Positions 6,676 through 12,721 of a stretch of 14,012 nucleotides of DNA are shown piece after piece. Numbering within the stretch: position 1 is the stretch's first letter; each line of letters begins with the position of its first letter. The notes under the pieces are model-generated. The model saw nothing but the letters and a program-made list of their open reading frames with translations, made no database searches and was not told the DNA's origin. The position numbers were made by a program, and so were the translations under genes. The stretch is from an uncultured Clostridia bacterium (GTDB lineage: Bacteria; Bacillota; Clostridia; Christensenellales; UBA1242), in NCBI GenBank assembly GCA_944349915.1, contig CALVNU010000012.1:1-14012 (forward strand). Reading direction: 5' to 3'.

Positions 6676-6708
6676 TTATAGAAGGGCTAAAATTTTAAAA
6701 TTTTTCAT
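6676..6708 (-). CDS. leuS leader peptide (MKNFKILALL)
   Basis: A 10-codon frame ATG AAA AAT TTT AAA ATT TTA GCC CTT CTA TAA. Three of its last four codons are leucine codons (TTA, CTT, CTA), directly before the stop. It lies between the leuS promoter and the attenuator, the position and composition expected of a leader peptide that senses charged tRNA-Leu. There is no Shine-Dalgarno sequence. The predicted transcription start falls on or next to the ATG, so translation may be leaderless. Confidence 0.75.
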   Translation of the reverse strand: MKNFKILALL

Positions 6709-6714
6709 AGTTTG

Positions 6715-6744
6715 ATTTTAACATATAATTTTTTATTTTGTCAA
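6715..6744 (-). promoter_or_regulatory. Promoter of the leuS leader transcript
   Basis: On the minus strand: TTGACA (6744-6739), 18-bp spacer, TAAAAT (6720-6715), with TGT in front making an extended -10. The start would be near 6708, giving a leader of about 130 nt before leuS. Confidence 0.7.
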
Positions 6745-6985
6745 CCATTTTAATGTACCAAACAGAAAGAGGTTAAAATTAATTAAAAACAAATTGCAAA
6801 ATGTTATAAATTAATTTGATAAAAAGTTATGTGATATTTGCAATATCTTAAAGCGCAAATAAATTTTGTAAAAATTGCTAAAATCAACAAGCAATTTTTA
6901 AGAAACGGAAAAGTAAAATTTGAAATTATCATTCAAAACATTGAAAATATATAAAAAATACAAAAAAACATACTAAAAACACAAA
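6745..6985. other. Non-coding AT-rich spacer with palindromes
   Basis: No gene is seen. It holds GATATT/AATATC (6833-6847), ATTTGC/GCAAAT (6836-6860) and a perfect 10-bp stem TAAAAATTGC/GCAATTTTTA (6869-6900, 12-base loop). None is followed by a T-tract. Their function is unknown. Confidence 0.5.
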
Positions 6986-7007
6986 AAAAGGGTGAATTCA
7001 CCCTTTT
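6983..7007 (-). terminator. Terminator of the collagen-like gene
   Basis: A perfect palindrome centred on GGGTGAATTCACCC, which forms a long stem on the minus strand and is followed there by a T-run. Confidence 0.88.
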
Positions 7008-7029
7008 CTTAAAATTTTGACCAAATTTG

Positions 7030-8319
7030 CTAACTTGTTGCGTTAAGTTTTTTTATGGTAAGAGTTGCATCACCATTCTCTGGAATTGTTATTGTTGCAC
7101 CGCCAGGAGCGGTTGTTGTGGTGATTGCAAGGTCTATAATATCATTTGCAGAAAGTGTTACAATCACAGAGTTTGATACATCCACAACAAATGTCCCGCC
7201 AGTTGCAGTTTCAAGAGCGGTTTGCTCTATTGTTGAAGATGCAATTGGGGTGGAGTTGTTTCTTGCAGTAACATTGAATGTCAACTCCGAAGTTGAATTA
7301 ATTTGCAAATGATAGTTGATTTCATAGTCGCCCGCTTGCAGAGCAGTGATTTGATTTGATGCGGTTGAGGTGTTAAGAAGTGGCATTTCTGTGTCAAGTT
7401 CAACAGGAACATAAGTGTTTTCTGTTGTTATGGTTGGCGTTTGAGATGCCGAATTGTAAAGACCACCGTATGCGGCAAGACCTGCACCCGTTGGGCCAGT
7501 CGGACCAGTCGGACCAGTAGGACCTTCGGCACCGGTAGCACCAGCAGTTCCTTGAGGACCAGTAGGGCCAGTAGGACCTTCGGCACCGGTAGCACCAGCA
7601 GTTCCTTGAGGACCAGTAGGGCCAGTCGGCCCCGTAGGGCCTGTTCCCGTTCCTGCAGGACCTGTAGGACCTGTTGCTCCCGTAAGTCCTTGTGGGCCAG
7701 TAGGACCAGTAGGACCGGTTGCTCCTGCAATTCCTTGAGGACCAGTAGGGCCAGTCGGACCCGTTGGGCCTGTTCCCGTTCCTGCAGGACCTGTAGGACC
7801 GGTTGCTCCTGTAGTTCCTTGAGGACCAGTAGGGCCAGTCGGACCCGTTGGACCAGTAGCACCAGTTGCTCCAGCAGTTCCTTGAGGACCAGTCGGACCA
7901 GTAGGACCTTCGGCACCGGTAGCACCAGCAGTTCCTTGAGGACCAGTAGGACCAGTAGGACCCGTTGGACCAGTAGCACCAGTTGCTCCTGTAGTTCCTT
8001 GAGGGCCAGTAGGACCTGTAGCACCTTGAGGTATGTTAAATGTTAGGTCTGCAGTTGAACCAGTTCCAGATTGTACAACAGAAGCAGGAACTCCAGCAGC
8101 CAATGTGTTTGTGCCAATAACAGCCACAGTTGTTACCGTTGCACCAGTTGGGCCTGTAGGGCCCGTTGGACCAGTAGGACCCGTTGGACCAGTTGCACCT
8201 TGCGGACCAGCAGGACCAAGCGGACCAGTTGGACCGGTTGCGCCAGAAATGATTATTGCAGGTCTACAAGGTCTTTGGCAACAATTTGGTCGGTTGTTTC
8301 CAAAAAAATTATAAAGCAT
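7030..8319 (-). CDS. Collagen-like (Gly-Pro-Thr repeat) surface protein, BclA-like
   Basis: A protein of 429 residues. Residues 1-25 are a short head with NCCQRPCRP cysteines. Gly-X-Y triplets, mostly GPT, fill 26-60; a non-collagen linker (TVTTVAVIGTN..., about 61-98) follows; a long triplet region spans 99-280, broken at GTGTG near 181 and 224. Residues 281-429 form a Ser/Thr-rich domain without Cys, ending in ATLTIKKLNATS, like the C-terminal jelly-roll trimer domains of BclA-type exosporium proteins. There is no classical signal peptide, as in many spore-surface glycoproteins. The Thr residues are likely glycosylation sites, by family analogy. The start has GTGAGGAAAAT before the ATG. The repeat DNA is far richer in G and C than the rest and is prone to length change. 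Confidence 0.9.
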   Translation of the reverse strand: MLYNFFGNNRPNCCQRPCRPAIIISGATGPTGPLGPAGPQGATGPTGPTGPTGPTGPTGATVTTVAVIGTNTLAAGVPASVVQSGTGSTADLTFNIPQGATGPTGPQGTTGATGATGPTGPTGPTGPQGTAGATGAEGPTGPTGPQGTAGATGATGPTGPTGPTGPQGTTGATGPTGPAGTGTGPTGPTGPTGPQGIAGATGPTGPTGPQGLTGATGPTGPAGTGTGPTGPTGPTGPQGTAGATGAEGPTGPTGPQGTAGATGAEGPTGPTGPTGPTGAGLAAYGGLYNSASQTPTITTENTYVPVELDTEMPLLNTSTASNQITALQAGDYEINYHLQINSTSELTFNVTARNNSTPIASSTIEQTALETATGGTFVVDVSNSVIVTLSANDIIDLAITTTTAPGGATITIPENGDATLTIKKLNATS

Positions 8320-8332
8320 ATTTTCCTCACTC

Positions 8333-8347
8333 GGAGTTTAAAACTCC
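8333..8347. promoter_or_regulatory. 15-bp palindrome at the 5' end of the collagen-like mRNA
   Basis: GGAGTTT/AAACTCC with one central base. It lies between the predicted transcription start (near 8346) and the ribosome binding site of the minus-strand gene, so it is either a 5' hairpin of the mRNA or an operator. Confidence 0.6.
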
Positions 8348-8352
8348 AATGC

Positions 8353-8381
8353 ATAATATGAAATAAAGGTGAAAAATGTAA
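8353..8381 (-). promoter_or_regulatory. Promoter of the collagen-like gene
   Basis: Minus strand TTACAT (8381-8376), 17 bp, TATTAT (8358-8353). This is a moderate match to a vegetative promoter; a sporulation sigma factor would be plausible from the product but is not shown. Confidence 0.45.
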
Positions 8382-8399
8382 TTCTTTTTGAAAAAAGTG

Positions 8400-8428
8400 T
8401 TGAAAAATATTGCTATTTAATGTAAAAT
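8400..8428 (+). promoter_or_regulatory. Promoter of the 8446 gene
   Basis: TTGAAA (8400-8405), 17-bp spacer, TAAAAT (8423-8428). It is divergent from the collagen-like gene promoter. Confidence 0.65.
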
Positions 8429-8445
8429 ACTTAAAAGGAAAGATA

Positions 8446-8961
8446 ATGAAAACGATTGAAAGAATGGAAAAATATATTAAAATTTTGGACGAGAGAATGC
8501 AACTTATCAAATATTGCATTTTGAATTATGTCAAAGAAAATCAAGAAGATTATTCCTTTAGGCGAAATGAAAATATTGGAAGCATTATTGAAATCAAACA
8601 GCACTCCGATAGTGGACAGTTTGCCAATCATTTGATGGTTGCTTTACAACAACAAAACAACGCACTTGTGCAATCTATAGAAGACAAAATAAAGGCGCTA
8701 AAAAAAGATTATTCAAAATCTAAAGTTATAGAAATTTTAAACGAAATTGCATCAAGCGGTGTGCTAAAAATGAAAAATGAAAAGCAGTTTCTTGAAATAG
8801 AAGAAAAAAAGCAAGAAGGTTTGAAAGTTTATGCCACAGAAATCACAAAAGAATTTTTGTATAAAGTTTCAAAGGTTGATTTTAAATGCGTTTATCAAAT
8901 TCATTATTTGCTACTAAAAATGCAGGCCTTGGTGCATGGTAAAGAAGACCAAGAAAAATAA
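8446..8961 (+). CDS. Helical protein of unknown function
   Basis: A protein of 171 residues, not recognised. It is rich in Lys, Glu, Gln and Ile, with heptad-like hydrophobic spacing (MEKYIKILDERMQLIKY near the N terminus, SIEDKIKALKKDY in the middle), so it is probably all-helical or coiled-coil. There is no signal peptide or membrane helix, and only two cysteines. The ATG at 8446 is preferred over a TTG at 8410, because AAAAGGAAA lies just upstream and the TTG would precede the predicted transcription start. It is transcribed divergently from the collagen-like gene and ends at a terminator. A link to that gene is possible but unproven. Confidence 0.75.
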   Translation: MKTIERMEKYIKILDERMQLIKYCILNYVKENQEDYSFRRNENIGSIIEIKQHSDSGQFANHLMVALQQQNNALVQSIEDKIKALKKDYSKSKVIEILNEIASSGVLKMKNEKQFLEIEEKKQEGLKVYATEITKEFLYKVSKVDFKCVYQIHYLLLKMQALVHGKEDQEK

Positions 8962-9022
8962 TGCAAAAGATTATAGAAAAACATCGGAAATTGTTTGCAA
9001 AATCTTATAAATTGTTTGTAGA

Positions 9023-9048
9023 GCCTTTGATTTTTTCAAAGGCTTTTA
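9023..9048. terminator. Terminator between convergent genes
   Basis: GCCTTTGA (9023-9030) / TCAAAGGC (9036-9043) with a T5 loop, then TTTT on the plus strand. It serves the 8446 gene and may also stop the converging minus-strand transcript. Three copies of AAATTGTTTG lie around it (near 8989, 9010, 9049). Confidence 0.8.
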
Positions 9049-9078
9049 AATTGTTTGCTTTATTTACTGCCGAAAGTT

Positions 9079-9510
9079 TTAGTTGTCGTTTGCTGTTTGA
9101 AGGAAGTTAAGAAGCGTTTGAAGGTTAAGGTTTATCAAAAGCGCCACTCTGTTTTCTTCGGGAATGTTTATCTGCTCTATAAGACTTTTTGAAGTTTCTA
9201 TTGCTTTGGTCAAAAGTTGAGAAAAATTTAAAGTGTTATCCTTGCTTTCTGGAAGTTCAAGCGGGGAGGCGAAGAAGGAATAATAAAGATTGCTTATCAA
9301 AAGTTCTGTTTTGCATAGGGCGTCAATTTGCTCGCCATCTTCTGTTTGCTCTTTTGCAAGCACAACATAGTTGTAAAGAGACTGGATTGTCTGTTTTAAA
9401 TTTTGCATATCTGTGTTTGAGTTTGCCATAGTTTGCGCAAACAAAGTGCCATTTTTGGAAAGTTCGCGTTTTTCTGTTAGAATATTGTGTTTAAAAAAAT
9501 ACTTGTGCAT
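9079..9510 (-). CDS. Hypothetical protein, helical
   Basis: A protein of 143 residues, not recognised. The sequence is mostly amphipathic helix (NLKQTIQSLYNYVVLAKEQ; LLTKAIETSKSLIEQI), with a single Cys and no membrane segment. It lies 53 bases downstream of the pilin-like gene on the same strand, so the two may be co-transcribed. AAGGAGAG is 6 bases before the ATG. ACTTGTG in the leader (9532-9526) can pair with CACAAGT in codons 2-4 (9507-9501), placing the ribosome binding site and start codon in an 18-base loop. Confidence 0.72.
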   Translation of the reverse strand: MHKYFFKHNILTEKRELSKNGTLFAQTMANSNTDMQNLKQTIQSLYNYVVLAKEQTEDGEQIDALCKTELLISNLYYSFFASPLELPESKDNTLNFSQLLTKAIETSKSLIEQINIPEENRVALLINLNLQTLLNFLQTANDN

Positions 9511-9563
9511 AAAGCTCTCCTTTTACACAAGTATATATGTTTGTTCAAATAAAATTGTTTAGT

Positions 9564-9866
9564 TTAAGTTACCAAAGTTGGATAAACAGCATGCAAGATT
9601 TCTGGAATTCCTATATTGATAAACAAAACAAGAGCAAGCAAAACAATCACGCCGATGATTGTGTTTTTTATGCGGTTTGCTGCATTTTTTCTTTGGTCTT
9701 CACTGTCGCTTTTTGCAAGGTTGATGCCAAGAATAATTGCATAAACCATGCCGGCGCCACCAATACAGGCAAGAATACCATACAAAATGTAGGGCAGTGT
9801 TCCATATAAATCATTTAGCCAACCAAGTTGACCTTGATATGTGTAGGCAAGAAGTGAAAGATTCAT
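9564..9866 (-). CDS. Small pilin-like / VirB2-TrbC-like membrane protein (paralogue 1)
   Basis: A 100-residue protein with two hydrophobic helices (about 25-50 and 68-88) joined by a short polar, basic loop (NLAKSDSEDQRKNAANRIK). This is the layout of the pilin-like type IV secretion subunits related to VirB2/TrbC. It is clearly related to the protein at 10203-10595: both have YAIxLGxxLAxxD, a basic loop, then FxNxxxPxIL. The ATG at 9866 is chosen because AAGGAGA lies 6 bases upstream; the frame is open to an ATG at 9956, but that extra stretch has no ribosome binding site. No ATPase (VirB4) or coupling protein is in the window. The role could be an extracellular filament or a small membrane protein. 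Confidence 0.72.
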   Translation of the reverse strand: MNLSLLAYTYQGQLGWLNDLYGTLPYILYGILACIGGAGMVYAIILGINLAKSDSEDQRKNAANRIKNTIIGVIVLLALVLFINIGIPEILHAVYPTLVT

Positions 9867-10100
9867 TTTGTTCTCCTTTTCTAATATCAAAAGTTGAGCC
9901 GAGCAAGGCAAAACCATAGTTTTTTCAATAAATGATGAAGTATTTTTGTTTGACAAAACTTGAAAACTTTAAAGATTTTTACATTACATAGATATGTTAC
10001 CATATTTTTTGCATTTTAGCAAGCATTTTAAAAGAACATTTTGTAGGCAATAAATTATTTAGTTTAAAATCAAAGCAAAAAGATAAAAAATTGAAAACAA
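9867..10100. other. Non-coding AT-rich spacer
   Basis: I see no gene. There is a weak ACATA-GA-TATGT palindrome (9986-9997) and no convincing promoter for the pilin-like gene. Confidence 0.4.
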
Positions 10101-10127
10101 AAAACTCTCACGCAAGGTGAGAGTTTT
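10101..10127. terminator. Terminator of the second pilin-like gene
   Basis: AAAACTCTCAC/GTGAGAGTTTT, an 11-bp stem with loop GCAAG. On the minus strand it is followed by TTTTTTGTTTTC. Confidence 0.9.
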
Positions 10128-10202
10128 ATTTTTCAAACAAGTTGTTGTAAATTTCGGTTAGTTTTAGAAAAATTTTAATTTTTGTAATTGATTATTTGAG
10201 TA

Positions 10203-10595
10203 TTATTGTTGCCCGGATGTTCCACCAGTTGAATCATTAGTAAGTCCGCCACTTTTATCAAGGCCGAATGCAGACAATATCATTGGAAGGAATGTGTTGA
10301 AGAACAGAATAAGCACAACTGTAACACCAACTGCGATTGCAACGGTGATAAGGTGTTTTTTTGCTTCATCACGCTTGCCTTGTTCGTCTGCTCTTGCAAG
10401 TTTAACGCCAAGCCAAATAGCATAAATTGCACCAACAGCACCAACAATGCCAAGAACAACCCACAAAACAATAGATAGAATTTTAAAAACAGAATCTAAA
10501 ACAGTAAATGTATCGCTATACTCTCCAAGATTTCCTTGAAGGTTTTCAAAAAACGCTGACCATGATGCTACAATTTCTCCTAATAAACTTCCCAT
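10203..10595 (-). CDS. Small pilin-like / VirB2-TrbC-like membrane protein (paralogue 2)
   Basis: A 130-residue protein. An N-terminal amphipathic region (1-35) precedes two hydrophobic helices (about 36-66 and 83-106), and between them is the basic loop KLARADEQGKRDEAKKH. The tail (GGLTNDSTGGTSGQQ) is polar and Gly/Ser/Thr-rich. The core aligns with the 9564-9866 product, so the two are tandem paralogues. The family name is inferred from topology and the conserved loop. The ATG at 10595 has AAGGAGG 5 bases upstream. It has its own promoter and terminator, so it is a separate unit from paralogue 1. Confidence 0.75.
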   Translation of the reverse strand: MGSLLGEIVASWSAFFENLQGNLGEYSDTFTVLDSVFKILSIVLWVVLGIVGAVGAIYAIWLGVKLARADEQGKRDEAKKHLITVAIAVGVTVVLILFFNTFLPMILSAFGLDKSGGLTNDSTGGTSGQQ

Positions 10596-10637
10596 AACAA
10601 CCTCCTTATTTGTTATCTTAATTTTGTTTACATGCTT

Positions 10638-10665
10638 ATCATAGCATAAAAAAAATAAATTACAA
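10638..10665 (-). promoter_or_regulatory. Promoter of the second pilin-like gene
   Basis: Minus strand TTGTAA (10665-10660), 16 bp, TATGAT (10643-10638) with TGC in front (extended -10). The palindrome ATGCT-TATCAT-AGCAT (10632-10647) covers the -10 box. Confidence 0.6.
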
Positions 10666-10675
10666 AACGATTTTG

Positions 10676-10870
10676 ACAAATTTTTCAAAATTTTTTAATT
10701 TTTTTTAATTTATTTTTTTATTATATTTTTTCGCAATATTTTTAAAATTATTTATTAACAGCAAAAATTTATAAAAATTTTCAATTTATTTTTAAATCAA
10801 TTTCTATTTATTTTTCTATTTTTTTTCTTTTATAAATAAAAAAAATATTTTTCAATTATACACAAACAAA
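10676..10870. other. Extremely AT-rich non-coding stretch
   Basis: About 190 bases made almost only of A and T runs, with very few G or C. No gene, promoter or repeat unit can be supported. Such DNA is easily melted or bent and could bind HU-like proteins. Confidence 0.5.
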
Positions 10871-10873
10871 AAA

Positions 10874-10889
10874 ACTGCCTTTTTAGGCA
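10874..10889 (-). terminator. Terminator of the 63-residue protein gene
   Basis: TGCCT/AGGCA stem with a 4-base loop; on the minus strand it is followed by GTTTTTTTG. Confidence 0.8.
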
Positions 10890-10903
10890 ATTTTTTTTAA
10901 GGT

Positions 10904-11095
10904 TTAAAAGAAGAATGAATTGTTTCCATTTGGACAGGTGTTTTGCGTGCAATAGTTGCCCGAATAGCCATTTTGGCCACTTAAGGCAAGCAAAAGCAAA
11001 AGCAGAAAATTTGTGTTGGTGTTTAGGTTTGTGTCTGTTGCTGATGTTATGACAGAAAGCAAAAGAACAAACAAAATATTTTGTGTGTTATTCAT
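10904..11095 (-). CDS. Small hydrophobic protein, possibly spore or envelope associated
   Basis: A protein of 63 residues. The sequence has two hydrophobic stretches (about 7-18 and 30-39), an Asn/Thr-rich link (TDTNLNTNTN), then a Gly/Asn tail with two Cys (NGYSGNYCTQNTCPNGN) ending in FFF. The ATG at 11095 is chosen because AGGAGG lies 5 bases upstream; the frame remains open further upstream, but that part is lysine-rich and has no ribosome binding site. The composition resembles small spore-coat or membrane peptides of Clostridia, but I cannot name the family. Confidence 0.65.
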   Translation of the reverse strand: MNNTQNILFVLLLSVITSATDTNLNTNTNFLLLLLLALSGQNGYSGNYCTQNTCPNGNNSFFF

Positions 11096-11202
11096 ATTTT
11101 CCTCCTTTTTACAAAATTTTTGTTTTTTCCTCAAAAAAGGGTAATTTTCTTTTTTGATTTTTCTTTTGTATTTGTCAAAATAGAAGTGTAAATTAGCGTC
11201 AT

Positions 11203-11224
11203 AAATATTTATGAGCAAATATTT
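11203..11224. promoter_or_regulatory. Candidate ArsR operator
   Basis: Two copies of the palindrome AAATATTT, 14 bases centre to centre, just upstream of the ArsR gene. The AT-rich dyad shape suits an ArsR/SmtB dimer. Autoregulation is inferred. Confidence 0.35.
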
Positions 11225-11252
11225 TAAAGTGTTAATAAAAGTGGGTGATATC

Positions 11253-11585
11253 ATGGATAGATTTCTTCTTTTAACTGAAAAAAACAGACGAGATATTGTG
11301 AGCGCGCTTCCAGGTGAAAGTGCAACAAGGGCTCTTGCCGACTATTTTCAAAACTTTGCCGACTCGACAAGAATAAAAATTTTGTCCTGCCTTTCAATGT
11401 CAAACATGTGCGTGAACGACCTTTCAACCATACTAGGCATAAACCAGACAACCATTTCTCATCAACTTAAAAGCCTTAAAGACCAGGGGCTTGTTTCTTA
11501 CAGACGAGAGGGCAAAATTTTGGTGTATTTTCTTACAAGTCCTGCGGTCAACGACATAATGCTCTATGCAGTGTCGGCAATTTGA
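11253..11585 (+). CDS. ArsR-family winged-helix transcription regulator
   Basis: A repressor-type regulator of 110 residues. FADSTRIKILSCLS (about 35-48) opens the winged helix; VNDLSTILGINQTTISHQLKSLKDQGLV (54-81) is the helix-turn-helix with recognition helix; REGKILVYFL is the wing. In metal sensors the segment before the helix reads ELCVCDL; here it is NMCVNDL, with one of the two cysteines missing (only Cys53). Metal sensing by the classical alpha-3 site is thus doubtful. The ATG at 11253 is chosen because GGTGAT, complementary to the 16S tail, lies 3 bases before it; an upstream ATG at 11211 has none. No transporter or resistance gene is adjacent. Confidence 0.88.
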   Translation: MDRFLLLTEKNRRDIVSALPGESATRALADYFQNFADSTRIKILSCLSMSNMCVNDLSTILGINQTTISHQLKSLKDQGLVSYRREGKILVYFLTSPAVNDIMLYAVSAI

Positions 11586-11615
11586 CTTCTCTTAATTTAT
11601 TGCAGGGCAAACCTC

Positions 11616-11644
11616 TTGACAAAATGCCTGCTTTTTGGCATAAT
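11616..11644 (+). promoter_or_regulatory. Promoter of the 11662-queH operon
   Basis: TTGACA (11616-11621), 17 bp, CATAAT (11639-11644). The inverted repeat ATGCC/GGCAT (11624-11641) lies between and into the -10 box and may be an operator. The leader would be only about 11 nt. Confidence 0.65.
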
Positions 11645-11661
11645 ATTTGCAAGAGGAAATT

Positions 11662-12126
11662 ATGAAACGAGTTTTTGATACTTTGCATGATATGAGTTTT
11701 GAACTGCCTAAAGATTATAGCCTTACATCTGACAAATACAACCTTCCAAATGGGCAGGGATTTATAAATAAAGAAAATTATCTTTCAAAAAGCGGACAGG
11801 TGATTTCTTTTTTTGAACTCTTTCGCTCAAAAGATGAGTTTTTTGAAAATTATAACACCCTTTGCCAAGACAGTCGCATGTTAAATCAAAAGTTTGAACT
11901 AGAAAAAGAGTTTAGCATCCGACTTGGCGACTTTGTTTTTCCTGTCTATATAATCAAGGGCTTCAATCAAAATCTTATCCATGTGGTGCAAATCTTTATC
12001 GATTGTGGCGACTGCATGGGCGTTTTGATGTTTAATATTGATGTTGTTGACGATGATGTTAAAGTTATGATTGCAAAAAACAAAACTTTTGCCGATGCCG
12101 TCAAAATCTTGAGGAGTGTGCAATGA
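11662..12126 (+). CDS. Protein of unknown function, coupled to queH
   Basis: A protein of 154 residues, not recognised. It has no signal peptide or membrane helix. Mixed alpha/beta character is suggested by FSIRLGDFVFPVYIIKGF, LIHVVQIFIDCGDCMGVLMF and VVDDDVKVMIAKN. The CGDC motif (two Cys in a strand-turn) is notable. AGAGGAAA precedes the ATG at 11662, which is better supported than a TTG at 11647. Its TGA stop overlaps the queH start as ATGA, so the two are translationally coupled and share a promoter. A role linked to queuosine or tRNA modification is conceivable from context alone. Confidence 0.8.
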   Translation: MKRVFDTLHDMSFELPKDYSLTSDKYNLPNGQGFINKENYLSKSGQVISFFELFRSKDEFFENYNTLCQDSRMLNQKFELEKEFSIRLGDFVFPVYIIKGFNQNLIHVVQIFIDCGDCMGVLMFNIDVVDDDVKVMIAKNKTFADAVKILRSVQ

Positions 12127-12656
12127 AAAATCTTCTGCTTCACTCCTGCTGTGGACCTTGCTCAACGCAGGTTATTGATGTTTTAAAGAATGATTATAAT
12201 GTTACTATATATTATTATAATCCTAATATAGACACAGATGAAGAGTACGCTCATAGGCTTGCCGAACAAAAACGCTATTGTCAAATTGTTGGCGTAACGG
12301 TGATTGAAGAAAAGTTTGACCCACAAGAGTTTCTTTCTGCCGTGAAAGGGCTTGAACAAGAAAAAGAAGGTGGTGCGCGCTGTCCGGTGTGCTTTAAACT
12401 GCGTCTTCAAAAAACCGCACAAAAGGCAAAAGAACTTGGCTTTGATTGTTTTGGAACAACACTTACAGTTTCTCCGCACAAAAACGCAGAAGTCATCAAC
12501 GCTATTGGCAAAAGCATTTGTTTTGATGAAGATATTGAATTTATTGAAGGGAACTATAAAAAACAAGATGGTTACAAAAAGAGCATAGAGTTTTCAAAAA
12601 AATATAACCTCTACAGACAAAACTACTGTGGCTGTAAATTTTCAAAAATAAGATAA
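12123..12656 (+). CDS. queH: Epoxyqueuosine reductase QueH
   Basis: A protein of 177 residues, the usual size for QueH (former DUF208). It reduces epoxyqueuosine to queuosine at the wobble base of tRNAs with GUN anticodons, the last step of the pathway, and is unrelated to QueG. Diagnostic cysteines are in place: CCGPC at 9-13, CPVC at 87-90 and YCGC at 168-171, which bind an iron-sulfur cluster and a second metal site. TLTVSPHKN (114-121) is also typical. It overlaps the upstream gene by 4 bases (ATGA) and has no ribosome binding site of its own clearly separated from that gene. No other queuosine gene is in the window. Confidence 0.95.
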   Translation: MKNLLLHSCCGPCSTQVIDVLKNDYNVTIYYYNPNIDTDEEYAHRLAEQKRYCQIVGVTVIEEKFDPQEFLSAVKGLEQEKEGGARCPVCFKLRLQKTAQKAKELGFDCFGTTLTVSPHKNAEVINAIGKSICFDEDIEFIEGNYKKQDGYKKSIEFSKKYNLYRQNYCGCKFSKIR

Positions 12657-12671
12657 AATGCATAAATTTGT

Positions 12672-12700
12672 TTGGAATGTTTATCATTTTGTTGTAAAAT
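12672..12700 (+). promoter_or_regulatory. Promoter of the signal peptidase gene
   Basis: TTGGAA (12672-12677), 17 bp, TAAAAT (12695-12700). The leader would be about 15 nt. Confidence 0.6.
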
Positions 12701-12721
12701 GAGTGTCGGGATACAGAAAAA

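Noticed and set aside
6595..6708. T-box riboswitch in front of leuS
   Set aside because: The leader is only about 130 nt, there is no Stem I with a specifier loop, and the GTGGCAC segment does not match the conserved T-box core. The leader peptide and five-segment pairing explain it better.
7480..8030. Short repeats resembling a CRISPR array
   Set aside because: The repeats are in-frame collagen triplets of variable unit length, without spacers of constant size or unique sequence.
7428..8046. Long open frames on both strands across the collagen repeats
   Set aside because: The periodic GGN-CCN-ACN repeat DNA keeps other frames open and gives low-complexity products. Only the minus-strand Gly-Pro-Thr frame has a start signal and a sensible protein.
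11189..11207. Promoter of the ArsR gene
   Set aside because: TTGTCA at 11172 has no -10 box at a workable distance; nearby TAAATT and TAAATA are 11 and 24 bases away.
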